A DNA stretch of 64,000 bases from Ophiura sarsii (lineage: Eukaryota; Echinodermata; Ophiuroidea; Amphilepidida; Ophiuridae). This document shows, piece after piece, positions 10,702 through 22,400 of the stretch. Position 1 is the first letter of the stretch, and each line of letters opens with the position of its first letter. The notes under the pieces were generated by a model. The model ran no database searches and was not told where the DNA came from. It saw only the letters and a program-made list of their open reading frames with translations. The stretch lies in assembly GCA_035610835.1 (NCBI GenBank), contig CM069447.1:45171893-45235892 (forward strand), written 5' to 3'. The position numbers and the translations under genes were made by a program.

Positions 10702-10792
10702 AAGTAGTTATGGCCGAGCGGTTACGAATATGGACTAGTTAGTAATCTAATAGATTCTCCCCTCCTCGGTTCGAATCCGGCTGAATACCTTT
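10702..10792 (+). tRNA. tRNA-Ser-like sequence, probably pseudogene or SINE head
   Basis: TTATGGCCGAGCGGTTACG is a class II (Ser/Leu) type A-box region, and GGTTCGAATCCGG is a perfect B box, with a longer middle as in class II tRNAs. The sequence between them lacks a clean anticodon stem and seems to carry a small TAGT duplication. I would not call it functional. Confidence 0.35.
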
Positions 10793-11030
10793 TGTTAGAA
10801 AAAAATGATTTAGTCTCTGTGTGTTGGAAAATGGCGTATATTTTTACCGTAGGTGAATAAAAGTCGTGGCCCTGACACCTGTCCAAAAATGTATTACAAA
10901 TAAACATATTTTTGATCAAGTTTAATTTCTTGTGCATACAGTTTTTGCTATGACGTCTAAAAATCATCAAAAATACGTGTTTTTATTAAATCGGAAATGA
11001 CATCTTATACATAAATAGGACTTCCCCTTC

Positions 11031-11470
11031 AAAATGAGCCTAAGATGATCAAAATTGATGGAGGCAATCCTTCACAATCGCGAGTTGTAAATGATCCGAT
11101 TTCTATTTGTTTGTTTTTTGAAATCTCACTTCACTGGCGGCCGGGGCGAACAAAATAGACGATATTTTCATGCCTTGATTTCTTACTGGGTATATTTGCG
11201 ATTTATACCAGGCGATTTTTTTCAGCTATTGTTGACAACGTCGTATGAGTATAAAATGAGCCTAAGATGATCAAAATTGATGGAGGCAATCCTTCACAAT
11301 CGCGAGTTGTAAATGATCCGATTTCTATTTGGTTTTTTTGAAATCTCACTTCACTGGCGGCCGGGGCGAACAAAATAGACGGTATTTTCATGCCTTGACT
11401 TCTGACTGGGTAGATTTGCGATTTCTACCAGGCGATTTTTTTTCAGCTTTTGTTGACAATGTCATCGCTA
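11031..11470. repeat. tandem duplication, two ~222-bp units
   Basis: The block beginning AAAATGAGCCTAAGATGATC at 11031 is repeated at 11253 with few differences. Both copies contain ACTTCACTGGCGGCCGGGGC and end with CAGC..TTGTTGACAA. The unit belongs to the hAT-type family whose end lies at 11580-11605. Confidence 0.85.
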
Positions 11471-11549
11471 CCCCCCACTTTTCAATATTTCAGCTACTGA
11501 CGAGAAGAAGAAAATTGGGTCATTTTTTGGTCGGTACATCATGACTTTC

Positions 11550-11606
11550 GTAACTATACACCCCCCCCCCCCCCCCCAGTTTCCAAAAGCTGGGTACGCC
11601 ATTGAC
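11550..11606 (-). mobile_element. hAT-type MITE end with poly-C run
   Basis: A C run of about 18 is followed by AGTTTCCAAAAGCTGGGTACGCCATTG, the inverse of the CAGTGGCGTACCCAGCTTTT end of the elements at 25536 and 25812. The flanking ACTGACGAGAAGAAG and TCGGTACATCATG parts also match the inside of the 25-kb copies, so this is the end of a longer element covering the tandem duplication. Confidence 0.6.
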
Positions 11607-12840
11607 TGAGTGCTGTCATCTTACTATAGATCTGTGTGGGGTTGTGTGTGTTTGTTATCCTTATGTCTCCGTTAGTTTTGATCAAAGTGGCGCATAATTT
11701 GCATGCAATATCGAGGAAATAACGGTGTGTTAAAGTTTATTCCAGTGAAATTGGTTAACAATTTGCTCCAAAAACAGCAAATAACCTCTCAGATTTGGCT
11801 CATAAATGCCACTAGAATTGAACAACATTGTGCGTTGCGCATACTGCCGCGTAATCATACCGTGGTAACGCGTCACGTGTCGCGTTTGCGCAAATGCTAA
11901 CTGCTAGCTTGTCTATAATCACTGTACTAATGGTATAATGACATATTACTTAATTCAAGCTATTTCACACGAGCATGTTTCGTCGTTGTTCGCGGAGCTG
12001 CTTCCAGATGCCTGAAATGTGCTAACTAACGTGCGTGACGATATCACGATTGACGCGCGGTCATTTTTGAATGTGCCCGGTACGCACCTCTGGGTTTACG
12101 CACATACGAATGCACACAAGTTCGCACGCATAGAATGGAGTTGACCATAGCATTATGACACTGACTATACGCTACTTGTACGCAATCCTATTTTAAAATA
12201 AAAGCATGGCTCTCCCCTAGTATCAGCGGGCCCAACCGATATTTTAAACCAGCTAATATGCATAAAAATAATATAATTTATTAATATGCACAGTACGAAC
12301 GCATTGTCAGCTATAACTTGAATTTCATTTAATTCAAATTGGTCATTTCAAACGGGAGATATGTGCACTTTTCTAAGGTACCTCTAAGAATGCAAAAGTT
12401 TAACTCACGCATTTTGAAATGTCAATCAATGGCGTGTTGGTATTCACAATGCCTACAATGGACAATGGGGTATATTTGGACACTTTCATCAAGTATAAAG
12501 AAGTAGCTAGTGTACTCATAGGCCTATATGCAATGAAGACATTGGCTAATTTTTAACAAAAGTATTTGTCGTGATTTTCTAAACACGGGACCTCAATATT
12601 TTGACTCACCCTGTATACAAACCAACATCAGATTTGTAGTTAGAGAATAAAATATAGTTCTAATACTATACTGTATACGATGGTCTTATAATGTAAAGGC
12701 TGTACCATGGAGTCGTATATAGCAAAACAGCTAATAACTATGTTTGATTCTCATTCATATTTAGTTTATTGGTTATTTTGGTCTTTAATCAGTTTGTTAG
12801 ATTTATAACAACAAACATAATAATCAAACAGCATTCTTAT
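11607..12840. other. no feature recognised
   Basis: AT-rich sequence with no recognisable exon, RNA gene or complete mobile element. A CACCCTGTATAC at about 12607 resembles the end of a CAGGGTG-type element with no partner. Confidence 0.4.
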
Positions 12841-13102
12841 ATAGTGGGTGTGGTTTGAGATGTCAGCAGGCAATTTGATTGGTTTTTGGCTGATTTTCAG
12901 CCGACACGCCCATGCATTATGAGACAATGTTGTATAGTTTGTGTAGGGCACGCTAACGCAATGATCATGCGCACTGAATGTATCGTTTAAGCCCCGTCCC
13001 AAACTATACACCATTGTCTCATAATATATATTGCGCATCGGATGAAAATCAGCAAAAAAAACCAATCACAGTCCAGTGACATCCAAAACCACACCCACTG
13101 TA
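12841..13102. mobile_element. palindromic MITE, GTGGGTGTGG ends
   Basis: The left end TAGTGGGTGTGGTTTGAGAT is the inverse of the right end (ATCCAAAACCACACCCACTGTA). Inner parts also pair: TGATTGGTTTTT..GATTTTCA against TGAAAATCAGC..AACCAATCA, and ATTATGAGACAATG against CATTGTCTCATAAT. TA flanks suggest a TA-duplicating element. Confidence 0.7.
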
Positions 13103-13325
13103 AAGAATCTACAATATTGCAATGAAATCAAAGTAAAACAGAGTACACCCTAACACATTAAGAAGTTCGTCACACTTAAGTGATGTGTGACAATCCATTT
13201 TTACTATTAAAATTGAAGAATGTTAATGATTTGAACAATCATAATGAACATCAGTTTATAATAGAAGGGAACAATAGCAGACAAGGCATTGAGAGACTAT
13301 TTATGTTTCTTTCAAACAAGTTTAA

Positions 13326-13550
13326 CACTTTCCACGCGGCTATTTTAGTTTTACCACACAAAACAGATGTTTCAAAAGCCTTTCCGAAATTTCAAGTAAT
13401 CTCAAGAATTAGGGAATCAATACTAAGTATATTTGTACTTATTGTAATGCATTTCTTGTGGTGATTCCAAATATGGTGATGGAAATTCAATAATTTTGAC
13501 ATTTTTGAAACATTTTGTTAGGTCCATAGACGCCTGCCGCGTGGAAAGTG
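13326..13550. mobile_element. piggyBac-type MITE, 225 bp, TTAA duplication
   Basis: The ends CACTTTCCACGCGGC (13326) and GCCGCGTGGAAAGTG (13550) are perfect inverse repeats flanked on both sides by TTAA (13322-13325 and 13551-13554). TTAA duplication is diagnostic of the piggyBac superfamily. No transposase is present. Decayed relatives occur near 26280-26445, 28690-28950, 29320-29535 and 36655-36870, and another complete copy is at 58599-58836. Confidence 0.85.
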
Positions 13551-13789
13551 TTAACACACACACCCCCACCCTTTTGTACTTTGCCAAAGAGGTGAAATAA
13601 GTCCGATATTCATGATCGTAACATTTTAATGAAATGGTTATGTCAAATATGATGAAAAAACCTGGACCTGAATCTCATTGATTTTAATGATGGGAAGCCG
13701 CAGCCTACTATATCATTTTGGGACAGCCTGTATATGAATAAATAGGTAGGGTCAAAAAACTTCGCACGGTCAAAAAATTTCGCACGGTC

Positions 13790-14078
13790 AAAAATGTCTC
13801 AGTACAACAAACACAACTTTTAACGATTGGTGCTTTTTGTACTGCGTAATTGTCTTGCTTTCTTTCTTTCCCTTTCTTCTTTTCTTTCTTTCCTCTTTTT
13901 TCTCCTTTTCCTTTTTCTTTTTCCTCCCTTTTTCCTTTCTCTCTCTCTTTTCTTTCCCCCTTCTTTTCCTCTTTTCCCTTCTCCCCATTTTTCCTGGTGG
14001 GTAGGTTTGAATTTCCTGCTGAGCACCAGTGCCCTCCCCCCCCCCCCCTGCCCCCCGGCTGTTACGCCACTGAGTACG
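13790..14078 (-). repeat. polypyrimidine tract ending in hAT-type terminus
   Basis: About 130 bp of almost pure C/T (13855-13990) is followed by C runs and GTTACGCCACTG (inverse of CAGTGGCGTAAC). The Lys/Arg/Glu-rich ORFs on the minus strand are translations of this tract, not genes. Confidence 0.6.
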
Positions 14079-14339
14079 TCTCATGTATTTAATGTTAGCA
14101 TAAAACTGAAGTTTTGTTGACAATTTGTTTTTGCAAAAGCCGCATGAATATAAAAATTTGAAATCTGAAAAATTATCAGCACGTGTTTACCATGTTGAAT
14201 CAATGTATCTTACTTTAAGTTATGCGATCAAACATTTTAGCTCATATGGCCATGGGGCCTCAGATAATTTTTTTTTATTAACTTGTTGAATTATTTCACT
14301 GAAGTTTGAAAGGGTATCAAAAGAACGTGTTTAGATATA

Positions 14340-15430
14340 CAGCGTGTATCAAAAAGAACGCAACACTTTTTGTCGAGAGCTGTACGGTCACAGTAAAAGA
14401 CAAATCACTCTAAAACATATATATTCTGTTAGGTCTACTTATTGGCTATCACATAGTCAAATTACAACGATATCGATTATTTATTCGCTGAGATATTAAA
14501 GGTATAAGTAGAGAAGTGCAAAACACGTTTACATCGTTCGTTCTAAAAACTTGGAATTTCCTGTCCGATTAGTGTTATGGGTTAACAGTTTAATTACTAT
14601 GTAATCTTAATGTCTGGAAAGGTTTATCTTAATTTCCTTTGTTTGAGTAAGGTGGTTCATAAAATCATTGAATCGTGAAATCTGATAATCATTCGACCAT
14701 TTGAATACGTCAATCACCCTTTTTAAGTGCTGAACCACCGATTGCTATGATCGCCACATAATGTTTATGGTACGTTCTTTCATAAATTAAAGTTCATAAT
14801 CGACGAATCTTACAACAAGGACAGCATTTTGAGGGTCGAGCGGCACCATAATGTCTCATTCCCATTCACAACAGACTAACAATGACTGATTCATACTAGA
14901 CAATTACTACCTTCACTGAACTATTTCATTTGTTTATCTTTTGAATAATGTGCCATACTGTTTCATTTATTAACGAGAGAAAAAGAGAGAGGATTTGCAA
15001 ACATACTTTGTAATCTGGATTTTCAAGTTGTGTCATTAACTATCAACTAATTTATTGCCAGATTTAATTATTATTGATATGATACTGTCTGTAATAGCCA
15101 GACATTTGATACTTTCAACATGACATTTTCTTCTCAGAATGATGTGTATGATTCCAATTATTTAAGTACAATGAGTTATTAAAGTGTCTTGCTAATATTC
15201 ACCTGGCAAGAAAATCAGGCATACAGGATAAACGATGTAAAACGTGTTTTGCACTTGTCTACGTGTATCGTTGATATCTCAGCGAATCAATAATCGATAT
15301 CGCTGTAATTTGACTACGTGATAGCCAATAGGTACACCTAACAGAATATATAATTTTCAGAGTGATTTGTAATTTGCCGTAATCGGAGAGCTCGCGACAA
15401 AAAGTGTTGCGTTTTTTTTGATACACCCTG
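14340..15430. mobile_element. 1.09-kb TIR element, ~200-bp TIRs, TATA flanks
   Basis: The left end CAGCGTGTATCAAAAAG and the right end (inverse CAGGGTGTATCAAAAA) extend into TIRs of about 200 bp. These share TTCTGTTAGGT, TTGGCTATCAC, CAAATTACA and GCAAAACACGTTTACATCG. TATA stands directly outside both ends (14336-14339 and 15431-15434), consistent with a TA or TATA duplication. No transposase ORF lies in the roughly 0.7-kb core, so the element is non-autonomous. A mariner/Tc1-like affiliation is inference. Confidence 0.8.
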
Positions 15431-16014
15431 TATAGGTAGATGGATATATTAATGGATAGATATATTGGTTCAAACGGTCTTTGTATAATTATATGAACAA
15501 GACAATAAATGAGCATTTTTAGATGGTTTCAGCTTATTTTACAACTTATTGAGCCTCTTTTTGGCGCATCCGTTACGTCGGTCGCCTCAATTATGTTGAG
15601 TTTTGACATAAAACTATAGTCGGCATACCCACTTATTTAGTCTCACAGTAGTGGCACAATACAAATATTGTGTTATGATGTGGTCAAGACCGGGAGTCAA
15701 GACGAGAGAGATTTAGGACAGCGGACAGCATTTTATAATTGCGCTCTTGCAGCGATGAGCATGATGAGTTCAGCACGGTATCAAATCTACGCCAATACTG
15801 TCGCCCATACCAGGCCGCGTAAGCCGTGAACTGCGTAATGCAATTTTGAAAATACAACTCTCTTTTTTGAAGATTGGAGCAAATTACATCTGTGTTGAAG
15901 GAACTAAAAAAATCGATTCAAGGACATAAGCCGACTGGCTTCTTATTTACATAACAATTGGTCTTTGCAGACCATGTCCATTATAGACTTGCTAGGGACT
16001 CCATAGTTCAATCA

Positions 16015-17774
16015 GGGACAATCGAATGGAGGGACTAGAAACGGCCTATGGTATCGTTACATCATTTTATTCAATTACAAAACAAGAACAAAACATGCGT
16101 GTTGCGGGTTAGCTCTAGTAGTTGCGGTGTGTTTTTATTCAAAGAACTCAAAGGTTGCCCTATAATCTTTCGAAAAATGATCAAAATATAATTTTCCAAA
16201 AAACTTGGGCCTAGGTCAAACTGAATACAATTTATACGTGATTTGTTCAATAAATAACGTTCTAGTGTTAATAATAATCGGTATATTTGAGAAAAATGTG
16301 ATAATTTTAGATTTATAAAAAATGTGAAAACATGCTAGAACAAAGAAACTAATATTTTTCCTGGGAAGTTTAAACTATAGACATTTTGTTCCTATTGAAT
16401 CCAATATCCAAATTAATCGGAAAATGATGTTCTTTGATGATATATATTTGCATTTCTAGAGTATAGTAGTTCAGTAGGAATTGCACAGGTATGTAGTCAA
16501 GTGGATATCTTCACAATTATGACATGACCGTGAAGTAGGGTACAAATGCAATTTTATTGCTGAAAATGTTACATGAGGGGGAATGTCTAGATTCAGAATT
16601 TTATTTTAATAATGTTATATTTATGACAAATATAGTTGGTCTTATAAACAAAATATCATGTTTGGTATCAAATTTAAGCTGTTGACTCCTGAGTCCTGGA
16701 ATACATATAAAATTATATAATAAATACATACAAAAGTCAAAAGAGGTCAAACGTGATTAAAATGTATTCATACATGTCATGTCACCTGTAATTTCATGTC
16801 ACCTGTGATTTCATGTCACCTGTAATTTCATGTAACGATACATAAAACGCTATATCCTGCCTGTCTATTTCAAGATGTGATTCTTCATCCATGGTACAAG
16901 TAAAACTGTCAAACTGTCAATGCCTGCCTCCATACACATCAGGTGCTTGTTAGTAATATATTTGGAGTTAGAGGCACATCAGCATACTGATAATTATTTC
17001 TTTTGAAAACGTTCAAATATTTAATACAAGTAGATTGAGACCATGGTCTTTATTATTTGTGGTTATTTTGTTTAATTAAAACCGTGCCTTGTTGAAGGCA
17101 ACAGTATATAATACTTCACAATTCCAACCTCAGAACATAAGAAACCCCTATACTGCAGTTACCGGTATTCTCATTATATTACTTCTCCACTGATTTTCTT
17201 AAGGACATATGAATAGTTGCGTACAGGCATGTAAAAACAACATTAGGCCTCATTAATTTGGAAACACTGTGAGATAGCATAATATTGCGGGTAAAGTGAT
17301 TCAAAATAAGCTGGAAATAGAAGCAAAGACTTATATTTTGAAACTAACAACATTGAGTCTGAATTTGAATCTATAGGCCGTGCTTTAATTTCATACCAAA
17401 CACAAGATGTTTGTCATTACTATAACTGTCATTATTATGGCTTAAGACGTCAATAAAAAAAGTTGCCCAAGAGTACCAGAGTACCATTTTGGCACCCGGT
17501 GGTGTGAATCTAGACTTACTCATCCATGATTTTCAGCAATAAAATCACATTTGTACCCTACTTCACGGTAATGTCGAGCTTTCACCCGACTAAGGGTCCA
17601 TCCGTATCGAGCAAGACACACAGCGACTCGTGCAGTATGATTGCTGAGATTTGTACCAGTGCCCATTCATGAATGTATTGTGTATGCTTGCTCAACTGAT
17701 GATATTTGTACCCCCGCAACACGCATACTTATATAATAGTACAATAGTTTCTTGTCCCTCCATTTGATTGTCCC
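16015..17774. mobile_element. 1.76-kb TIR DNA transposon nested in repeat copy B
   Basis: The 28-bp ends 16015-16042 (starting GGGACAATCGAATGGAGGG) and 17747-17774 (inverse starting GGGACAATCAAATGGAGGG) differ at about two positions. The flanks TAGTTCAATCA (16004-16014) and TGGTTCAATCA (17775-17785) are a near-perfect 9-11-bp duplication. Subterminal GCGTGTTGCGGG and CCCGCAACACGC, and inner TGAAGTAGGGTACAAATG and CATTTGTACCCTACTTCA, are also inverted. No transposase ORF exceeds 60 codons. The duplication length would suit Mutator-like or hAT-like elements; the superfamily is unresolved. Confidence 0.8.
16780..16838 (+). repeat. 17-bp tandem repeat
   Basis: CATGTCACCTGTAATTT is repeated about three and a half times in a row with one G/A change. 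It lies inside the 1.76-kb element. Confidence 0.85.
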
Positions 17775-18811
17775 TGGTTCAATCAACACAATTATATTTA
17801 CAGGACATTTTTTATCGTATTGAAATTGCAAATGAAAAAAGTATCATTCCACATTCAATAAATATAGCGAACGATTATAAGCAATCCTGTTATTTAAAAA
17901 AAAAAAGAAGTGTAACAACAAAAAGAAAAAGACATTTACAAGATTCGAACCACTGACCTCATGATTGTGAAGCCAGCGCTCTACCATTTGAGCTAATGAA
18001 AACTGTACATGAAACAGTTTTAAAATAAAATTACATAGAGTTTTAAAATACGAATATCACTGAAATCGGAGGCTAAAATGCTTTATATTTCGATTGTTGT
18101 GCGTTTTTATCAAAGGTTATCGCCCAAAAGTTGATTATATGCTGAAGGAGATTGTAATTCTGATTTCATTATTATGCATTGCACTTCTTTTTGAAACTAT
18201 TCTGGACACAGCTCGTTCGTACAATAATTTCAACATTACGTTTTGTCGATTAAAATTCGCGGCAAATCTATTGCACCATGGGTATTATTACATGGGAATA
18301 CGGAGACTCAGATACGTAGGGAGTCATGTGATTTTTGTCCAGGACAAACGCTTGAGTACACGCCCCTTTAAGAACATTTTTTGCTTTGATCCCCGCCCGT
18401 TCATGTTCTATACAGTATAACAGAAACAATAACAACACTCTATACACCTAGCTATAGACATAGTCACAATCACTTTTATAATGGTAGGTAATGTATACAA
18501 GTTTATTTTTCAATTTGTATTGTTACATAATTATAAGTTGGTATTAAAATGAAATAGCAGTCCTCTGTTTCCTCTCAATTTACCAACGCTTTAAAAATTC
18601 TGCTTCGTCAACAACAATGACGTAGGTAGGTTTTTCATATTAGGGGGCAAGAAACGAAAGTTAACCGACAGTATTATTGTTATTAAAGAAAATGCTTCGA
18701 CTTTAAACTTATTTGTGCTGTGATTGAGGCACTATTTGGCTCTAAACAAGCTTGTACCAAATAATTATGAGTTTATACCAAATAATTGTGAGTTTGTTGG
18801 GTTGGTGTGAT

Positions 18812-18866
18812 GGGGGGGGGGGGGGGGGGGGGGGAGGGGAGGTGGGGGGAGGGGCTGTGATTCGTG
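18812..18866 (+). repeat. G-rich homopolymer tract
   Basis: About 23 G residues are followed by GAGGGGAGGTGGGGGGAGGGG. The Pro-rich minus-strand ORF here is its translation. It could form G-quadruplex structure. Confidence 0.9.
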
Positions 18867-18939
18867 ACTGTGGTGTGGGCGAGTGAGCGGGGGTGGGTTC
18901 ATACTTTTTGTTGATGTATGCGACAGCCATTTTTGGTGC

Positions 18940-19125
18940 GACTGTGGTGTGGGTGATTTCTTTTAAATGTTTTATGTCTTCTTTATGATATTGTTGTTTA
19001 ATGTTTTAATATTTGTATTTTAATGTATTTTTAAATCTGTCAATAATGTACAATTTAGCCGTTTGGCCACGACACATCAATAAAAATGAAATGAAAATGA
19101 ATGAAATGAAATGAAATGAATTATT
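18940..19125 (+). mobile_element. LINE 3' end with (GAAAT)n tail
   Basis: A 3'-UTR-like stretch contains TAGCCGTTTGGCCACGACAC and AATAAAAATG, then tandem GAAAT/GAATGAAAT units (19083-19121). This is the usual form of a 5'-truncated non-LTR retrotransposon with a microsatellite tail. No RT coding remains. Confidence 0.6.
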
Positions 19126-19299
19126 ACCTTTTAGGGACACATACGTGCGAAGCACACGAAGAATTTCCATCTGTGTACTTTTGAACAGCGCGAGAAATTT
19201 GTTGGACTTTTAACTTATTTTTGCGGTCTGTTGATATGTTTTCCTTTAAAAAAAATCCAGCACAGACAAGGTTTCTATAGCAGATTTAAAATGAAAGTG

Positions 19300-20400
19300 T
19301 CATCCAAATGATAGTAAAAACAACAATCGACGGAATGCTGATGACGTAGGATTCTCATACTTTCGGTTACCTACATTGTACTTTCGATTTAGTGAAATAA
19401 AATATCACAAAAGAAAAATATTTTCTATTCAGAAGTAGGCTATTATTTTGACTGATGGAAGCGTCATCCAAATGAATGTAATACTACAAATGCTGATGAC
19501 GTAGGTGCCAGCAAATTGTTAAAACCGGGGTTAAAACGACTATAGTATAAGTTTAGTGTCATCCCGGTTCAAAATATATTTTTAATCAATAGAGTCATGA
19601 CACAGTGAATTATTCAATTTAACTGCTAAATCCAATGACAGCTATACTCAACAAGTATTGAAAATTAAAACACAATTGCTTCGATAATTGCTTAACTCAT
19701 TTTATCTAGTTCTTAGGAAACAACAAAAGTATGAAAAGTGAGTTAGGCAATTATCGAAGCAGGGTGACGATATGTTGAATAGCAACATGAATAGTGCAGG
19801 TGAATTCCAACAGGAGCAGTAACTGTTGGATATAATTAGGTTGGGGATATACCTTTAAGTGAAATGTGGCTTGTTATATGCCTAATATGAGTTAATATGA
19901 CCCATTTTAAACAATTCTCATCATTAGTGTAATCTGCCTAACTCACAATGCTGACTTAGGCATAATTGCAATTGTGCATTTATCAACACTTTTGATTGGT
20001 CAATGACTTAGGTATTATAACAGCATGTGCATAATGTAATGAAGTCATGATTTATGCAAAAAACTAAATTTCGCTGAAAAGTGAGTTAGACAATTATCGA
20101 AGCAGGCTGACGATGTGTGACGTAAGTGAACTTGATAAATGAATCAAGTAGTATATTCTGCTATTGTTGGTGGTGCAATTCCCACAAATATAATACTTTT
20201 CGTTACCCACTTTCGATTTAGTGAAATAAAATATCACAAAAGAAAAACGTACATTAAAATCGGTGACCAGCTATAGTATGTGGTAAACAGCTTTTGTTAT
20301 CGATTAATCTATTACTCACTTTCGATTTAGTGAAATAAATTATCACAAAATAAAAGTACACAGTCTCAGAATAATTTACACCGTATTTGAAATTAAATTA
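19300..20400. repeat. repeat cluster with recurrent ATTTAGTGAAATAAAATATCA
   Basis: CGATTTAGTGAAATAAA occurs near 19384, 20213 and 20325. GCTGATGACGTAGG occurs near 19338 and 19490. A hairpin at 19677-19763 pairs TTGCTTCGATAATTGCTTAA with its inverse, and part of that inverse is repeated near 20083. These are overlapping remnants of non-autonomous elements; no gene is visible. Confidence 0.5.
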
Positions 20401-20530
20401 AATTAAAATAAACGTTGCAGTCCAAATATAATGACTGCAATATAATATAATGGGGAACATGTTTCCTTTCCGTTACGATGCCAGGACATTATTTAAAGTA
20501 TGTGAACACCTGTTTTTCATTGTCAGCATA

Positions 20531-21178
20531 TGTGTGGTGGCATGGGAAAACCCTTCACATGGTCATTTTCTAGCAACTTGGTTTTTTTATTTGGCAGAGA
20601 GCTTCATACTCTACTGAGTATAGGACTGTTTAAATTTTTAAGAAATTCCATCTAGAACTACAGTTATAGTATTTTAAAGTTGGCAAGTTTAAACGCAATA
20701 CTAAAATTTGACACTGGCAATTCAAAGGTGTACACAAAATCTTTTAAATGCTCTAGTAATAATAAAACTACATTGTTATATCACACAGAATAGCTTGTCA
20801 TATGAAAAGTACTTTTGATATGAACCTAGTTTTTTGCGATATTATCAACAATTGTAAGTTCTTCACTTTCAAAATCTTTACAATGCATTGTCGGAATTCA
20901 CAAGTGGTTCCCATGGTAACAATGTCATTTTACGTAAACATAGCATTTTACACATAAAATTTGATAAACAAGGTTCAGAAGAGTACTAAAATAAACTTAA
21001 CATCTGGAATTTTGCATAAAAAACTCCTGGAGACTAAAGTTCAAGGTATAATCTCTATCTTGGGACCAAAGTTGGAAAATTGACTTGGAACTCTTTTGTT
21101 AGGAATATTTTGGTATGACCCAGATATCTCAATATTAACACTAGCGACTTCCGACGGGTTTTCCCATACCATCACACA
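20531..21178. mobile_element. 0.65-kb TIR element, TA flanks
   Basis: The left end TGTGTGGTGGCATGGGAAAA and the right end (inverse TGTGTGATGGTATGGGAAAA) match at 18 of 20 positions, and both continue with CCC. TA lies on both sides (20529-20530 and 21179-21180). There is no ORF of note. Confidence 0.75.
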
Positions 21179-21631
21179 TATTTCAACTATCATAATCCAC
21201 ACCAGTTTGAGACTATCCTAACCAAGCTTTTCAAAGCTTTTTCATGTTAATGCTCCTACACCATTTCTTTGATTTATCTCACACCACCTGATTGTTGCCA
21301 GCGCACTTGCTACCACCTCCACTGCTCTCCCAAGCATGGCCCAAGACTCTTGGGGAGAGGCCTGTTTTGGCCTGTGTACTTCAAGTCTTGTTTATGGGAC
21401 TTTCGATTTTGATTTTCTTGAAAAAGGTGGTAATAATGTTAACAATGTGTCAATGTTTATATTGTTCGCTGGTCGAACGAGTGAAATCCATTGGATTTTA
21501 ACGAACTTAGCTAATCGACTGAAAAAAAATGTCACCCATGCATAGTTTGTCTATAAATAGCTTTAATAAAAATACAGAGGTTTATAATGATTGGTCGGAT
21601 ATCTCTCTTTATATAATTGGATAATTTGCTG

Positions 21632-21900
21632 GGTGGAACTAGAAGCCCAAAGTTGGTGTGTTAAGAAATTTCAACTTTGAACTTCAATATGTTATGAAGA
21701 TTTTGGTTTTAAAAATTAGCCCAATGTGACTACCTAAATGGGTTGAAGGCAACAGGTGGCAAGACTGTAGCGTGTAGGTACCGCGGCATGTGGTCACTGA
21801 GAGTTGGATGGTTCTGCCAATTCCTGGGTGGAACTACGAGCCCAAAGTGCGACTTTTGACAGTTGTTGTTAAGAAATTCAAACTTTGAAAAATCAAAAGT
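21632..21900 (+). repeat. direct repeat pair
   Basis: CTGGGTGGAACTAGAAGCCCAAAGT (near 21630) recurs as CTGGGTGGAACTACGAGCCCAAAGT (near 21824). Both are followed by TTAAGAAATT..AACTTTGAA. This is an old tandem or segmental duplication with no coding signal. Confidence 0.65.
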
Positions 21901-22324
21901 TCAAATTTCGAGAAAAGTCTTGATAAAGAATACCTAGAGCAGATTTTAGTTTTCAAAATTGAAACTATCACGAAACTATCGCACATTGCCCCAATTGCAT
22001 TCATTTTTAAAAACTGTTTAAAATGATTGCCGTGTTTGGGACGATAGTCGTGGTATGTAATTATACGAGATGGTATACACTGGTCACAAACAGTTCCTGA
22101 CCACATACATTGTCATTGCGTAGCACATACTAACTAATGTTATCACATACAAAGCTTAATTTGCTACCATTCTTTCTCATCAGCATGTGGTTACTTAAAA
22201 TCCCATAACTTCCAAAGTATTCATTCGATTCATTTGTATGAATCAGATACCGGTATAAAATGAGCTCGCTTAATACCGTAACATGGATGAAAAACGGGTC
22301 AATTTGTTTTTGGAAAATCAGTTT

Positions 22325-22400
22325 CCGCATTTGCCGGGAATCGAACCGGGGCCACGAGCGTGTACGTGTCAGAGACTCTTCCGACGCAGCTATACGGATG
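22325..22400 (-). repeat. tRNA-like sequence (pseudo-tRNA or SINE head)
   Basis: On the minus strand it ends in CCCCGGTTCGATTCCCGG, a tRNA T-arm/B-box, and begins near TAGCTGCGTCGG, an A-box-like sequence. D and anticodon arms pair poorly. The plus-strand translation here (LPGIEPGPRA) is the usual artefact of reading a tRNA-derived sequence backwards, so the 119-codon ORF over it is not a gene. Confidence 0.5.

Larger units (their letters stand above)
15771..18376 (-). repeat. 0.9-kb dispersed repeat, copy B, split by an insertion
   Basis: This is the inverse-orientation homologue of 9202-10098. Removing the TIR element at 16015-17774 leaves about 0.84 kb co-linear with copy A. The tRNA-like core lies at about 17938-18003 on the minus strand. 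Confidence 0.75.

Noticed and set aside
13788..14123. Lys/Arg/Glu-rich and Phe/Pro/Leu-rich ORFs on both strands
   Set aside because: They are translations of a C/T homopolymer-like tract next to a hAT-type end.
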